Shown: positions 22,860 to 35,233 of the stretch, in pieces
How the letters are laid out: every line of letters starts with the position of its first letter
Position numbering within the stretch: the first letter of the stretch is position 1
Assembly (NCBI GenBank): GCA_050084515.1
Contig: CM114271.1
Location: forward strand, 46,314,001-46,378,000
From: Blasia pusilla
Lineage: Eukaryota; Marchantiophyta; Marchantiopsida; Blasiales
Length of the DNA: 64,000 nt
Reading direction: 5' to 3'
Notes under the pieces: generated by a model
Seen by the model: only the letters and a program-made list of their open reading frames with translations
The model's database searches: none
What the model was told of the DNA's origin: nothing
Made by a program: the position numbers and the translations under genes

Positions 22860-24300
22860 TGGAATCTCGTTTAACTAAATACACCCTATTACTAATTCAG
22901 AATCTATCAAAATCTATAATACATGGATTATGAACTTTGCATATACAACGCAAAAATACATAATATGCACTAAGAAAATCACCCCATGATTTCTCAAAAC
23001 CATGCCAGAAACTCTGTCTCATCAAAATCCGACCAACATAATCATTTTTGAAATATGAAATTCAAACCAAACAATGCAGGAGCCAAACGAACACACAAGA
23101 GATCTTAAAATGCAAAGCAAGCAACTGTGGAAAATTGATATTAGACAACCAAGTAGACTAAACCAAGTAGACTGCAAAATTGTATACTAAATATTTGAGG
23201 TGCTACTTAAACATGTATGTGAGATTATGGGCAAATGTTTTTGGCTATAAAACCAAGAACGGAACAACTATCATCTGCAAAGAAAGAAGTAATATCTCAA
23301 AACTATAAACTTGGACCATTTTATGAGCCATTTGATCAAATATGTGTTGTACTCACACTAGGAACTAGAACCTATAAAAATTGGTCTAAATTTGGAACCA
23401 ATAAACTATCTTTTGCATAAGGGGAAGTAATATCTCAAAATCTCAAAGTCACCGCCGATAAACGATCCATTTGATCAAAGATCTGGTGTACTTACACCAG
23501 GAACTACAACCTATAAAAACTAGTCTAAAACAGAGCACCATGACAATTTTGGAAACCATAAACTCTTACTCAACAAGAGCGGAGCCACACTGAACATATA
23601 GATGAATTTAAAGTGTAAAGCATGCAGCCTAGAAAATATAGTATCAAACAACCATCAAGAAAAATATACCTCAAATAAAACTGTATACTAAACAATCCAT
23701 TAGCCAACTAAAACATAGAAGTTATGTGATATGCAAAACGGTACATCTATCAAATCTGGAAAGTACCAAGTATCATTTGCATATGGAGAAGTAATTAGCC
23801 TATATAACCTATACTTTGACAACCATCACCTAATATCTGAAAATCAGAAAGTCAGTCTCATCCATCTAGAACATTGAACCTTCATGTGTTATGAAGTAGA
23901 AAACTAGAGCTTGTAAAATCTGTACTACATAGAAGAAATAACATTTTTCTACATCACAAACTTGGACCATTTTATGAGCCATTTGATCATAGATCAAGTG
24001 TACTCAGACATGGAAGTACAACCTATAAAATCTAGTATGAAATCTGTTCTCTATGGAGCACCATACCATCCTTCTAAATCAAGACCTTTGAGAGTTACTT
24101 ATGTAGGGGCCACTTTATCATATATCTGGTTGACGATTAATGGAGTAACAGAAATCACAAACACTAACTAAACAATGTAGGAGCCATTTGAACATTCAAA
24201 TGACATCAGACAACGAGCATGTCATCTCCCTAAAGCCAAGAATGTAGAATGTAGGCATAGAAGTGATGTATATGTGCTAAAATTACTGCCTATAAACTAC
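22860..24300. repeat. AT-rich region with three copies of an 85-base repeat
   Basis: Related stretches occur at about 23309-23393, 23448-23532 and 23959-24045. They share GAGCCATTTGATCA, a variable TGTACTCA segment and CAACCTATAAAA. They are unevenly spaced and diverged. No gene was recognised; the short frames here are not convincing. Confidence 0.6.
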
Positions 24301-24753
24301 CTAGGTATCATCACTCAATAGTCGGTAATATAGACTCTATAATCATTTGAACATAAGTGAATGCTAAAAAGGGAGCAAAGGGAGCAACCAAACGAGCCTT
24401 TTCCAAGGCCGAAAGCTAGTGGCTACTCAATCACGGATGCCTTCAACTCCGACAAGGCTAGTACCCATCGAATCTGCCCTCTTACTACCAAAATCCTATC
24501 AAACTGTGCTCGATAAAATTTTGCAATCAATAAAAACATGTCTAGGTTCTCTCCATTGTGCACAGTTACATGTAGAAGCACATGCTTGTGGTGTCACATT
24601 CTCTGATGGGCTAGGTGTGGCGCACAAGTGGGATCTACTGCGATACAATTGGTCATCTGGATTCCCGCTGGTCAATGGAGGCGCCAAAGGTGTTGGAGGC
24701 CACGGTTGGGATGGCCCCTGTCCCTTGTATCCACAAATAAATGCAAGTGATGA
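24301..24753. other. Sequence of unknown origin next to the LINE
   Basis: An open plus-strand frame starts at 24419 and runs into the GA repeat. The part before the repeat (about 110 residues) matches no family I know. It may be a transposon remnant; I do not call a gene. Confidence 0.3.
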
Positions 24754-24950
<197 letters not shown>

Positions 24951-24973
24951 CAAGAAACTCTTCACCACACCAT

Positions 24974-25561
24974 CTACTTTACCTGATTGGGATCCCCAAT
25001 AGACATACTTACCAGTGCAGCAACTTTGGGCAATGAATCAAGGCTAGTGAATGTGTTGAACAATTTTGGTGCAACCAGCTTAGCAATATCAACATATGCT
25101 CTTGCTCTATGTGTTGTGAATTTTTTGCAGGACACCAAGTAATGACTAGAGGATTCATCCCCATCGTCGCACAAGGCACAAGAGTTTAGTTGTGTTCCGA
25201 TCTTGCTCTTCTTATGGTTCAAGGGGATTTCTCCTGGTTTGAAATTGAACTTGAGCCGGGTTCCCAAGCAAGCGGTTCCCCACAAATAGTTCTTCAGTTT
25301 TGCCTTCTCGGGATATACCGTCAAAAGAGAGAGGTTAGACATTTTCATGGTTTCCTCCATGCTATTCTACTATGAGCGTTTGTCCACTGCTTTGGTTATG
25401 GTATCCATGAATGCTTTCTCATCTTGCTCCCACAGTTCAGGCCCTGCTCGGAGCTTGGATGCTTGCACAACCTTTTTCGTCCAAGATTTGGCCTGCTTTA
25501 CGAGTCTTCTTTGGGTCCAGGTTTTCCCCATCACCTCCTTAGGATAGCGATGGGAGTCCAT
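24974..25561 (-). pseudogene. LINE C-terminal region with zinc finger
   Basis: The segment CALCDDGDESSSHYLVSC fits a CX2CX8HX4C finger of the type found at the C-terminus of LINE ORF2 proteins. It lies downstream of the reverse transcriptase and ends near the 3-prime hairpin. Frames differ between 25370-25561 and 24974-25360. Confidence 0.65.
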
Positions 25562-25576
25562 TGTCTCCAGCTGCCT

Positions 25577-26967
25577 CTACCATTTCAACTTGGCAATGTC
25601 ACGTCTATCCTCCAAGGGTTCCACACCTATTTCTGATCTCACACCAACTTGGGTTGTTCGTGATGAAGTTGACATCATACCTTGAAACGCTTTCAGCTGC
25701 ACAGCTTCAAGCCTATCCCTTTGTTTGGTGTTGGCATCCCAAACTGCTACGCCGTATTTTAGCAAGGGATGAATGGTATGCAAAATGACAGAGCGCTTTA
25801 CTTCTAATGTGATGTCCCGACAGTGTAGGAATCTAGACAGACCGTTTACCTTCTTCTGGCCTTTCTCAGTAGTCTTCTTAATGTGTGCATCCCACATGCA
25901 ATCTTCCAAGAATTCTATGCCCAAATAGGTGAATGTAGCCACACGAGGGATCTCTTGTTCGCCCCAGTACCATTGTTGGTCTTGGTCCTCCTCCTTGCCA
26001 TTGAAAATCATCACATCGAACTTCAGTACATTTGCCTCCATGCCCCACATGTCACACCAAATTTTGGTCAAGGAGATCATATCTTGGAATTTCTCTCCTG
26101 TTTCCTCGAGGCCACCAAAGTCATCAGCAAACATGAGGGCAACAACAAAGCTATTGCCCACTATCCTCCATTTCTTCCAATAGGGAATTCACGAAAATGT
26201 TGAAGAGGGAGTGGCTCAAGGATGCTCCTTGATGTCGTGTCTCCCACTCTTTTGGCCATTCACCAGATTTCTACTCCTTGTGTTCTGGTACATCTTCTCC
26301 ACCACCCTCCACATATTCCCTCTCAGCCCCGCCTGCCACAAGCTATAAGATAGTCCGTCACGCCATACAGTGTCGTATGCCTTCTTGGGGTCCAAGAAGA
26401 AGCAATAGGGGGGTTTCCCCTCTCTTTTCCTACCCTCGATAATCTGACTGAAGGTGAAGATGTGATCCACGCATCCTCGGGCTTGCCAGAAGCCACCCTG
26501 GCCTTCTTTGATGACAGAAATCTCCTCCAGGTACACAAAGATCCTATTGTTGAGTATACGGCAAAGGAGCTTCCCGACTACACTCAACAATGTAATACCC
26601 CTGTAGTTTCTAGGGTCTTCTCGCTCACCCTTCTTGAAGAGGTTCACAATGACTCCCACTCGCCATCTTTGTGGGATGACTTCTGCCTGCCAGACGAGGT
26701 TGAAGAGACTCACTAGAGAACGAGCCATAACAACTCATTCACAAGCTCATCACCATCGCCTGTTTTGTGGTTCACAAGTTCTTTGATCGCTGCTCCCACC
26801 TGAGCCAGGGATAACCAATCATTATATGGGTTGCCCAGCCTAACCTTATCATCTACCTTTGCCTGTTGTATCTTAACAAAATCCTCCACCACCCTCTCGA
26901 AGTTTTGCTCTTCAAGGGATGTGCGAGCAGGCTTCCTGCCTAACTTCTTGTAATGGTGTTCCAACAC
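25577..26967 (-). pseudogene. LINE reverse transcriptase
   Basis: Non-LTR reverse transcriptase motifs in order: PRNYRGITLLSVVGKLLCRI, EGQGGFWQARGCVDHIF, FFLDPKKAYDTVWRDGL, and after a frame break the catalytic VALMFADDF at about 26125-26150. A C-terminal part with YLGIEFLEDCMWDAHI follows. The Asp pair in FADD is intact. Frameshifts near 26216 and stops near 26712 disable it. Confidence 0.9.
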
Positions 26968-27760
26968 ATGTCAGATCTGTTTAGCCGTGGTCACCATTCC
27001 ACCATCTTTTATCTTCAAGGTCTTTACATCATTTTTTTCCCTCGCATTGCTCAATTTTGCACTTCCATCCAGAACTTTTTCATTCTCCTTGAAGTTGACC
27101 CTGGTCCAAGCCGGGGAACCCACCTTATGCCTATCATTCAGTGCCATCAGTTGAATTTCCCTCAACATCGTGATGAGCCATGTGCCATTGCCATTCACTC
27201 TCACATCTCCAAACATCCCAATTTCCGCATGGGGATCAGTGCCTTGCCCCACCCAGCTATTGAAGTCTCCTAGCAAGACTATGTTCCCCTTTGTCTGGAA
27301 CCCAAGGCAATCAATTTTCACTCCATCAAACTCTGCCTCTGTTATAGCAGCAGATTCACTGTTTGTAGGCATGTTAATACACCCAATATACATATCCGGC
27401 GAGTTGCACTCTGCTCAGACTTTGACCCATATGTTGTGTTCATACTCGATCCCTGTGATGATGATCTCGCACCCGTCCACCATGAAGTCTCTGATGTAGA
27501 ACCCAACATCCTTCATAACTCGGTCATTGTCCCCTTGGGTGCTGCACATCTTTCCAAACCATGCATAGTGTGGTACATGGGGTATCTCCATTAACTTGGT
27601 TTCCCAAGTTTCCTAACCACCGCATATATGTATTTGATTTTTCAGCAAAACTTCACCAACCTCCAGCTGCTTCATTGCATGGGTCAGTCCACGGAAGTTC
27701 CAAGTACCCAAACGAAGAACGCAACATCGGTTTGTGCAAGCGATCCCTTGTGGCCTCTCC
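26953..27760 (-). pseudogene. LINE endonuclease domain
   Basis: An apurinic/apyrimidinic-type endonuclease that would nick target DNA. Recognisable strings are LRLGTWNFRGL (N-terminal), NIVLLGDFNSWVGQ (the GDFN box) and NGTWLITMLREIQLMALNDR followed by WTRV. Stops near 27612 and 27417 break the frame. It is continuous in order with the reverse transcriptase to its left. Confidence 0.78.
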
Positions 27761-27830
27761 ATAGCCTCACACGTCTGAAGCAGCGCCAACGCCAGGAGTA
27801 CCAATAACAACAACAACAACTCTGCTTGTG

Positions 27831-28975
27831 GAAGCTTCCTTTCTGCTCAAGACGAGGTGCTTGAACCGTGCACTCCAAAACAAGATGATGAATTAGTCCA
27901 GGGTCTCCCTTCCACATCATGTGATGTGTGTAGCAGGGCGCGCGCTATCAATGTTCTAGGACATTGCGGTCAAAGATGTTTCTTCTTAGAATGAGGCGAA
28001 GAGAGAAAGTACAAGAGAGAAAATATGATACCTGAACCGCAAGTGTTTTTTGAAACCGATCGGGAAACACAGAATGCGGGAATGTGGAGGGTCTGAACCC
28101 TATGGAAACACAAAGGAGCAAAAGTGAACCCGGAGAGCCCGGTCTGACACAACAAGCCACCAAGGACTAAACATGCCACATCAACTTAGGATGTTACAAG
28201 CAATGCCCCCTAGGATCCAACTGACTACAAGAGAGCCCTTTCATAATGAGGATGGGCAAACAAAGTTGTCTAGTTTTCACCCTCAACATCAAATCGACTT
28301 GGTTATAATCAAGAGTATGAACTACGCATCCTAGTGTTCTATCGCATTGTCCATCGGCAAACAGATCGTGACGCGGCATAGATGGCACAATGATTTGTAA
28401 CACCACCTTTTCTCACCTCCACCCTCACCAAGGGTTCTAAAAAACAGAAAACTTTGCCAAGAGGGGCAACCCAACACTAGGAACACAAAGGAAAAGAAAA
28501 AACTTGAAATGACTACTCCCACATGGATTTAAAAATAATAAACCCCAAAATAGGTGGGGGGAGCATGAAAGATTAAAAAGGAGTCGGAACCGTTGAAGTA
28601 GTGCCAAGAGGTAATCCTCAGGTTCCTCCCAAGTTTGATCCCCATCCAATGGTGGGATGAAAAGATAGCTCCATGTTAACGTGAAATTGACACAAAGACT
28701 TATGACCATCCTACTCAAAGCCTTTCTCCTCCTTGTTGACACCACCTTTTCTCACCTCCACACTCACCAAGGGTTCCACAAAATAGGAAAATTTTCCCAG
28801 AGGGACACCCCAACACCACAAACACATGGAAAAAGAAAAAACTTGAAATGTCAACTCCCACATGGATTTAAAAATCGTAAACCCCAAAGGAGGTTTTTTT
28901 TTTTGAGAGGAGCATGAAGGGTTAAAATGCAGATCGGAACTAAATGGTAAGAATTGCCATTAATCTCTCCCAAAC
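27831..28975. repeat. Non-coding stretch with a 190-base duplication
   Basis: Two related segments, about 28401-28590 and 28740-28930, share CACCTTTTCTCACCTCCAC, CTCACCAAGGGTTC and CTCCCACATGGATTTAAAAA in the same order. The rest (27831-28400) shows no recognisable gene. The right border is where gypsy reverse-transcriptase sequence resumes. Confidence 0.6.
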
Positions 28976-29430
28976 TGATCTATCCCCCAAAATGCTATCT
29001 TCTTCCTGTCCTCCAACCTGATAGGAAGTTGATGATAGCCACCACGGAGATCTAAGGTACTGAAAATCTTTGCATGCCCTACCGCATCAAAGATCTCCTC
29101 ATGAGTAGGCATGGCATATCAATCTGACCTTCTCTATTGATTGATAGGTTAGTAATCCCCACACATCCGTCTATCCATCCAATTGCCATACATATCCTTC
29201 TTTTCCAACATGACTGTGGCAGATGCATACTCCCCATGCGATAACTCCACAAGTCCTACCTCCAACAAATCCTGACTCCTGCCCCGAATCAAGGCTCGCT
29301 CCATATCAAAATACTTATAGTGTTGACGAAAGATCGGCGTATCACTAGCCAACTCAATCCGTATCCCGAGACCCTTCAGCGTACCTAAGTCTCTCATACT
29401 AAAGGCAAAACAACTTACATTCCCTCTCAA
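28976..29430 (-). pseudogene. Reverse transcriptase N-terminal part, gypsy copy 2
   Basis: Similarity to 1850-2270 resumes here: SMRDLGTLKGLGIRIEL, YFDMERALIRGRSQDLLEVGLVELSHGEYASAT and MCGDY. The palm with the YIDD box is absent, because about 400 bases are missing at the break with the CACTA/LINE block. The remainder is interrupted by a stop near 29149. Confidence 0.85.
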
Positions 29431-29799
29431 AAACCTATGAACTCACCGTCGCGCTCCTCCTATCAACTTGAGAGTTATCACAGGCTTCCAAGTCCCCATC
29501 GTAACTTCACTCGGAGAGGACGCAACCTTCGGCTTTGGTTGCTATGTAGTAACCCTGGCCATCTCCGCGAAAACCACTCCACTCTGACCTCCTACACCAT
29601 GCTCCACATCCAAAAAATGAACATATGTTGCTATGGCTGCCTTCGCATTCTATGCTCAAACGACGTCCCAGGAAGTCCATGGGTGCCTATCTCTCCTCGT
29701 CCCGCCCCCAGCCAATGCTTGTACAGACCCGGTAGGCAATGCTCCAACTCGTGGACGTGACCGCATGGATGACACTCGCATCTGTCTTTGCTCAGCCAT
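29431..29799 (-). other. Linker between methyltransferase and reverse transcriptase, copy 2
   Basis: Corresponds to 2340-2705 of copy 1 (shared DRHPWTSWDV near 29660). No domain recognised. Confidence 0.45.
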
Positions 29800-30790
29800 A
29801 CCCAAGCTAACTATCCATGTGAGAAAGTTGAGGTCCATTGCCTGCCCCAATACCTATCTCCATGATACCTCAGTCATACCTGGCACCGTAGTAGAACCTG
29901 TAGCAAACCTCGTTGCACGCTCGCACTCATCTGCCATAGGCTCCTCCAATGCTCGGGTCACCTCATCCCAAATCATGCGTGGCCCTCCGTGGAAAAAGGC
30001 ATGGGATGTTGGGAAGGTGACCAACGTAGGTAAGGCTACCCTCAACTCCCCCACCCTATTGGCTATCGCCAATGATGGTCTATCATCCCGCGTCATCGGC
30101 CATCTGACATCGACGCCCTAAGCCCAAAATAGCATCCACTATGAGATGTGGTGCTCTTTGAACTCTATCGTATGCTCAACTCAGTACCACTGATGGTATC
30201 AGGTTTGTCCACCACATCCGTGGATGATGGGCACGTGAGCCAACTCTCACTGCATCTAACAACACAGCAGGTTCTAACCAAGATCTGATCTGATGCATAC
30301 TCGTCACTACACGTGCAGGAGTGTCTCCCAGCAATGGCACATTCTCCAAAATGTACATCAGGGAACATGTCTCACTCTCATGCAAGTGTTGCACTACTCG
30401 CAACGTCTCCCAAAATATCCTTGATCTGGGATCCTGCAATCCAAACTCTTGGCCAACTCTTGAATGACCATGACATGGCCATCCAAAAATCACCAAATGA
30501 ATGGTGCCAACGTTATCCAGATCGTGCACCCCCACTAAAGAGATATCGGCGGGTAGTGTATGCTGATACCCTTGTATTGGAGCTACCGGCAACAACTTAG
30601 GATACCTCTGGACCAATCTCGCCACGTGGCGTAATGATACTCGCCGCATGGTCTCATCTCTCTCTACATAAAGGTATTGATGCACACGAATACCCTCCTG
30701 CAACACCGCAGCTAATCCGGTGCTAATCCCTCCGAAGAGATCTAACACCCTAATCCCCTCCTCTAGACACTACCACACAACGGGTGTGGT
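29800..30790 (-). pseudogene. C5-cytosine DNA methyltransferase domain, gypsy copy 2
   Basis: The longest uninterrupted methyltransferase core, 30176-30748. Motif I LDLFGGISTG; motif II-like YLYVERDE; motif III-like LPADISLVG; motif IV FGWPCHGHS with catalytic Cys codon 30473-30475; motif VI YILENVPLLGD; then RAHHPRMWWTNLIP, which resembles the RARYFWGNLP region of DNMT3. After a break, RDDRPSLAIANRVG, a degraded motif IX (ECERATRFATG) and motif X (GQAMDLNFLTWI) lie at 29800-30096. So all key motifs are visible in canonical order in one copy. Motif IX and the region near 30100-30175 are damaged by stops and frameshifts. Confidence 0.9.
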
Positions 30791-31199
30791 ATCCAATGGT
30801 GTGAACGTCTCCACTCCATGAGCCCGATCGCCACTTGAATCTTGCTACTTCGGGATAAAGGCATGACTCCATGCCTATCTCACGAGGTCGTCGGCACTCC
30901 TCTGTAGCTCTCGAGTCGTACCCCACAATGGTGAAGAGGTCTCGCCAACATGGGAAGAGACACCTCCCATGGCATGTCTCTTCATGGGACTATCCGCTAC
31001 TGGGACATCCTTTGCATGTGCGTTCCCCTCCAACAACTCTCTTGGCCAGCTAACACTACCTGTGAAAGCTGCCAATGTGGTCACAGACTCATCGCGTGGT
31101 CGAACACCATCGCGTTGCGGCAAACTCTACGGGTAACTGACTCATCCTCCCATCACGTGACCACCACCCTGGCCGATAAGCAACGGTTTCTCCCATAAG
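30791..31199 (-). other. Linker between protease and methyltransferase, copy 2
   Basis: Coding linker corresponding to the region before motif I in the other copies (LWGTTRELQRSADDLV against LWGSIKELQRLAAEHV at 54320). It gives roughly 100 residues between protease and methyltransferase. No separate domain recognised. Confidence 0.5.
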
Positions 31200-32160
31200 T
31201 CAAGGATGAATCCTAGAGGATATAGCTCTACACTCCCCACCAACACATCGTTTGACTCAGCTGGTGTTGTAATCGCACGTGTGCATACCATAGCACTATC
31301 CGTCGCATGCTATGGCTAGACTCTGAAAACTATCTCTTTTTTAGTCATATACTGCGTGCGTGATACGCCCCCAATCAAGGTCTGTATCTGGAAGGGAGAA
31401 GGCTCAATGTCGGCCTTCCGTAACCCCAACGCTAAACACGCCGCCTTCCCTAACATCAAGGGTTGCGCTCCTGAATCAAGTAGGATGCGATGCGGGTGGT
31501 ACATTGTCCCAGTCGGACTAACCAAGTGAAAAACTCAAGCTCAGTTATCCAATAACACCATGCCAGGTGTCACCACGGCTTGCTCTATGGTCGATCGAGA
31601 TGCCATGACTCTGTGGGGAATGTCCTGAGCACTTGCTCTGAGGGCAAGTCCACCACCTCCCCCAACTACCTTTGAATGAGAGGCACTCACCACTCCATGC
31701 TCATACAACATGGCGGCCAACCGGAACACCTTAGTTGGTCCAACTCCCAATATCACGAACTCTATGGCAGAAAATAACAGAGCCTGGCTCACCTTGGTGG
31801 CCACCTCCAACACTGTGGTCGACACTTACTCCACTCAAGCCAGTACATGAGCTGCCACTCCAACTCCTCAAAATGTCGAGGCACCTGCGTGACTAGTAGG
31901 CACCACTAGTCGTCGAGGCACCATCAATGGAGTGTATAATACCTCTAACAACGTGAACGATTGTGGAACCCGGGCCTGCCGCCCATCGGTTCCCTTCGAT
32001 GGGTCAATCTCGCAGCATCTCGAGTCACTACTGCAGTAGCCTCAACCTGAGCCACACTACACAAGTCATAAGGGTTTTGAAGTCTTGGCATGTCCAACAG
32101 GGATACACAATGACTCGGTACATCACAACCTTGGCACATTTCATCTGGATCCCAATGGGC
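31200..32160 (-). pseudogene. Aspartic protease and Gag-protease linker, copy 2
   Basis: The active site is intact: ILLDSGAQPLMLGKAA at about 31430-31490, followed by IQTLIGGVSRTQYMTKKEI. The linker at 31541-31825 and the conserved tail (CSVAQVEATAVVTRDAA, near 32020-32060) match copy 1. Stops near 31315 and 31535 break it. Confidence 0.8.
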
Positions 32161-34240
32161 GAACAGAGGGGCTTTTGAACATGGAAAAAATTAAACTTAG
32201 ATGGGGGAGAAGGAGAATTTGCAAGAAACACCAACAAACCAAACTAGAATGGAAGCGGATGGAGACCTACCAAGACGAGGAGCAGTGACATTTGCAACAC
32301 CAGTAAACATACCCACATTTTTGGTGGATCGGGATTGCCATACACTGGAGATGATATCCATCGAGAGGGGTTCTCAAACGACGGATAAGATCTTATTGGA
32401 TCAGGATATGCAGACTTTGGATGTGGTGCACATTACCAGAGCTTCTCAAACACCAAATCTTCAGGTTTTCAGTATATTATGTCAAAAATATATAATTCTT
32501 ACAATGGATCAGCAAGTGCAAGCAGAATCTTGTGCACCCGTAATGGTCACTTAGGTTGTCAAAAGGAGCCTATACAGATAGTCAGTAGGCATTGCCAAAC
32601 AGAGACTGTCTTTGCAATCAACCAATTCATTCAAACAGATCCAAATCTAATAATGGTTAATGGATTTGCCCAAACTGAGGGGTGTTATTTCTCCTACTAT
32701 GATCAGAATGATGTTGTGAAATGACGGCCCCCTGTGTTGAGTGAAGAATATTGGTATTTAGTTGAGGGGCATGAAGAGAAGGTTGGTTGTGAGTGGCGGC
32801 TAATCAATTTGCGATCAAAGTCAAATCATTCTATACCTGATGAACAACCATCTTCAGAGTTGGAGGTGCCACATGTGCTGAAGAGTGGGTCAGGACATAT
32901 TTTTACACGAAATCTGTAACTAGGTGGAGGTGATTTTGTTGTTGGAGAAAATCCAACGTTTCCATCAACAAGCTTTAAGGTAGTGACACAAACACGTAGG
33001 CTACATCATCAAAGCTTACGGAACACAAAATGATTAGATAGACATAAGGAGACTATCTTCTATTTCATGTGGCTATTCTTAGTCTTGGGTTCTTCGCGAT
33101 TTTTGTGCTTGGCGGCTTATTAAACTTTTCATTTATTGCACTCACATAAGCTTGGTGGAGTCATCTTGCGGCTATTAACAGTTCATGGTGCTTATTCATA
33201 CTCTTGGATTGATTTACACTGTTGGGTTGTTGGAAAATATTGCACTTACAAGCTAATCAGTTAAGCTTATTTCTCAAAGGTACTTGGTAGAATACGTCTC
33301 CTAGCGGCTACTTAGAGTTTATGGCGCTTATTTGTAGTCCCCTTAGCTTATGGACAATCTTGGTGGTTGTTTGAATATCTGGAGGCTATTTGCAATCAGT
33401 AAGTGTGTCGTGCTTTTCTCATGCATTTGTGTTTCCTATGCTACAGGAGGATAGCCAAGCAACACACGAGGATAACCGAGCAATGTCACCCTCAAGGGGC
33501 ACCCGATACTTGTTGATGAGCAAATATTTGAATTGTGCATGTCATATGTAGGTGTCAAGCTTGAGCATTCAACGCATCTTCACTGTTGGGAGGATAAAAT
33601 ACATCGAAGAGAGAAATCAACTACTAGATTAGACAAGTACTTTGATATCTTGGAGAACAGGCACACCACATTGATATATGAGAGGGAGCAACTTTTCTTA
33701 AACCTTGAACTATCTGGCTATGACTCATTTGCCTTGTGGTTGGAAGCATTGGATAGAGTGTCGGCAATGAAAGAGACCATTACTTGGATTTTAGTATTCA
33801 CAACTGAACTCTTCACAATGCTGGCTATCTCATGTGAGGAGGGAGATGAAAAAATCAACCCTAGGGAAATCTCTCAAGGAGATATAGAAATTGCATAGGC
33901 TTTCTAAAAATTTTAAGGAGTAGAAACAATAGGGTTAAATTTAACTCGAGTTTACATCTCAATGCACTAAATTTTGCGTCACTTGAATCGGATAGTAAAG
34001 GCTTTCTTTCTTCATGACTTCTAGAAGTGGTTGGTGAGTCTAAGTATCATAAGTGTTTGTAATGACACGAATCTCATCTCCATAATTGTTGTTCTTTTGG
34101 TGGCTAACAATTGACTTCTAGGATTTCTTTTTAGCCACAGGAAGATTTCGATAAAAAACAATGAGATCAATTGAATGATGCCTAAAATTTGTGACTTTTA
34201 TTATTGAAGTGAAGTAAAACCGAGTACATGTCCTTCCAAA
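32161..34240 (+). other. Unidentified block with open plus-strand segments
   Basis: Sequence unrelated to the gypsy element that interrupts copy 2. Plus-strand segments at 32201-32554, 32479-32724, 32734-32919 and 33533-33898 have mixed composition. The first contains a recurring pattern (LVDRDCHTLEMISIERGSQT, then LLDQDMQTLDVVHITRASQT), an internal repeat of about 26 residues. The last reads EHSTHLHCWEDKIHRRE. I cannot name a family, and element ends were not found. It could be an old DNA transposon or a gene fragment. Confidence 0.4.
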
Positions 34241-34879
34241 ACACTCCTACTGTCTTAGAACCAAAACACTCCTACTATCTTGGAACATCCACTTCACCAG
34301 CGAGAGCTTCCTTTAGAAAATCAACTAATGTCCTATTAGTTGCTAGAGAGGTACAAATTCCATGACAAACTTCTTGAAGTTGAGTGTGAAGAACATCCAC
34401 GTTAGTTGCTATGTCGTCAAGGTTCTTTTGCAGCCCTTGAACTTGTACTAGGACGCTATGCAATGTAACATGCAAGTTCTATTGCAAGCCTTCATCGAGA
34501 TGATGCTCTCAAAAGGAGCAAGTGACATCTTCCAATGATGCAACCGAGGTTTTATCCACCACCTGAGGTTTAGGACCAACGTTCACCACAAGCGGAAATG
34601 ACGGAATAGGCAAAAAATGTTATGAGTGGCGGTAGGAACAATACTTTCCCCTGCTCCTACTCTATGTTCCACAAGAAACATCCACTTGCCACTAGATTGT
34701 GTCTGAACATGAGATATCTGCTCTTCGATGGTCATCTTCTCAAAATCAACAGTAGTCATGCCCATAATCGCATCTCCACCTTGCCAAATGATAAAACGAT
34801 GCATAGTTTCTAGCACGTAATCTACCACATCATTGTCAATTAAACGAAGGAAAAAACATCCACCTTGTCACTAATCCAT
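34241..34879 (-). other. Unidentified minus-strand open segments
   Basis: Two segments, 34275-34475 (helical, LQKNLDDIATNVDVLHTQLQ) and 34583-34828 (VDFEKMTIEEQISHVQTQSS), look like coiled-coil protein. They lie on the gypsy strand next to the Gag tail, so they may be a diverged Gag N-terminal part or another element. No family recognised. Confidence 0.35.
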
Positions 34880-35233
34880 ATTCGACACATAAATTATTGC
34901 TACCCTATACTAGCGAGATTCTCACCCGAGTCAGGGTAAGAGGTAGAAGTTGGAGCCACACTAGCTATTCTAAGCTCCGTGCCTTCTCTAAGTTGGATCA
35001 TCGTCATGGTAGCAATCATATGCTCCAACTGATTGATGCACGAGAGAAGCGCCATCTCTAGGCTCTCGTTCCATCTCCTTTGGCTGGTGGTGGTCCTCTA
35101 CCATCACGTCCAGTAACAACTCCTCGACCTCGTCTAAGATGACCGGCCCCAAGCCCTCGGCCTACCTTTGGACGTACCTCTCGACGAAGGTCAAAATATC
35201 TATTCCTAGAGTGACCATATATGTGGCAATAGT
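34880..35233 (-). pseudogene. Gag zinc-knuckle tail, gypsy copy 2 or close relative
   Basis: YCHIYGHSRNRYFDLRREVRP followed by a Gly/Arg-rich stretch matches the knuckle and basic region at 5040-5320 and 55600-55870. The first and last knuckle Cys positions have mutated. It is cut at 35233 by the second copia LTR, and its continuation beyond that insertion was not found. Confidence 0.65.

Noticed and set aside
24410-24420. CTAGTG as right end of the CACTA-like element
   Set aside because: Only six bases match the left terminus, no subterminal repeats lie next to it and the flanking three bases do not match.
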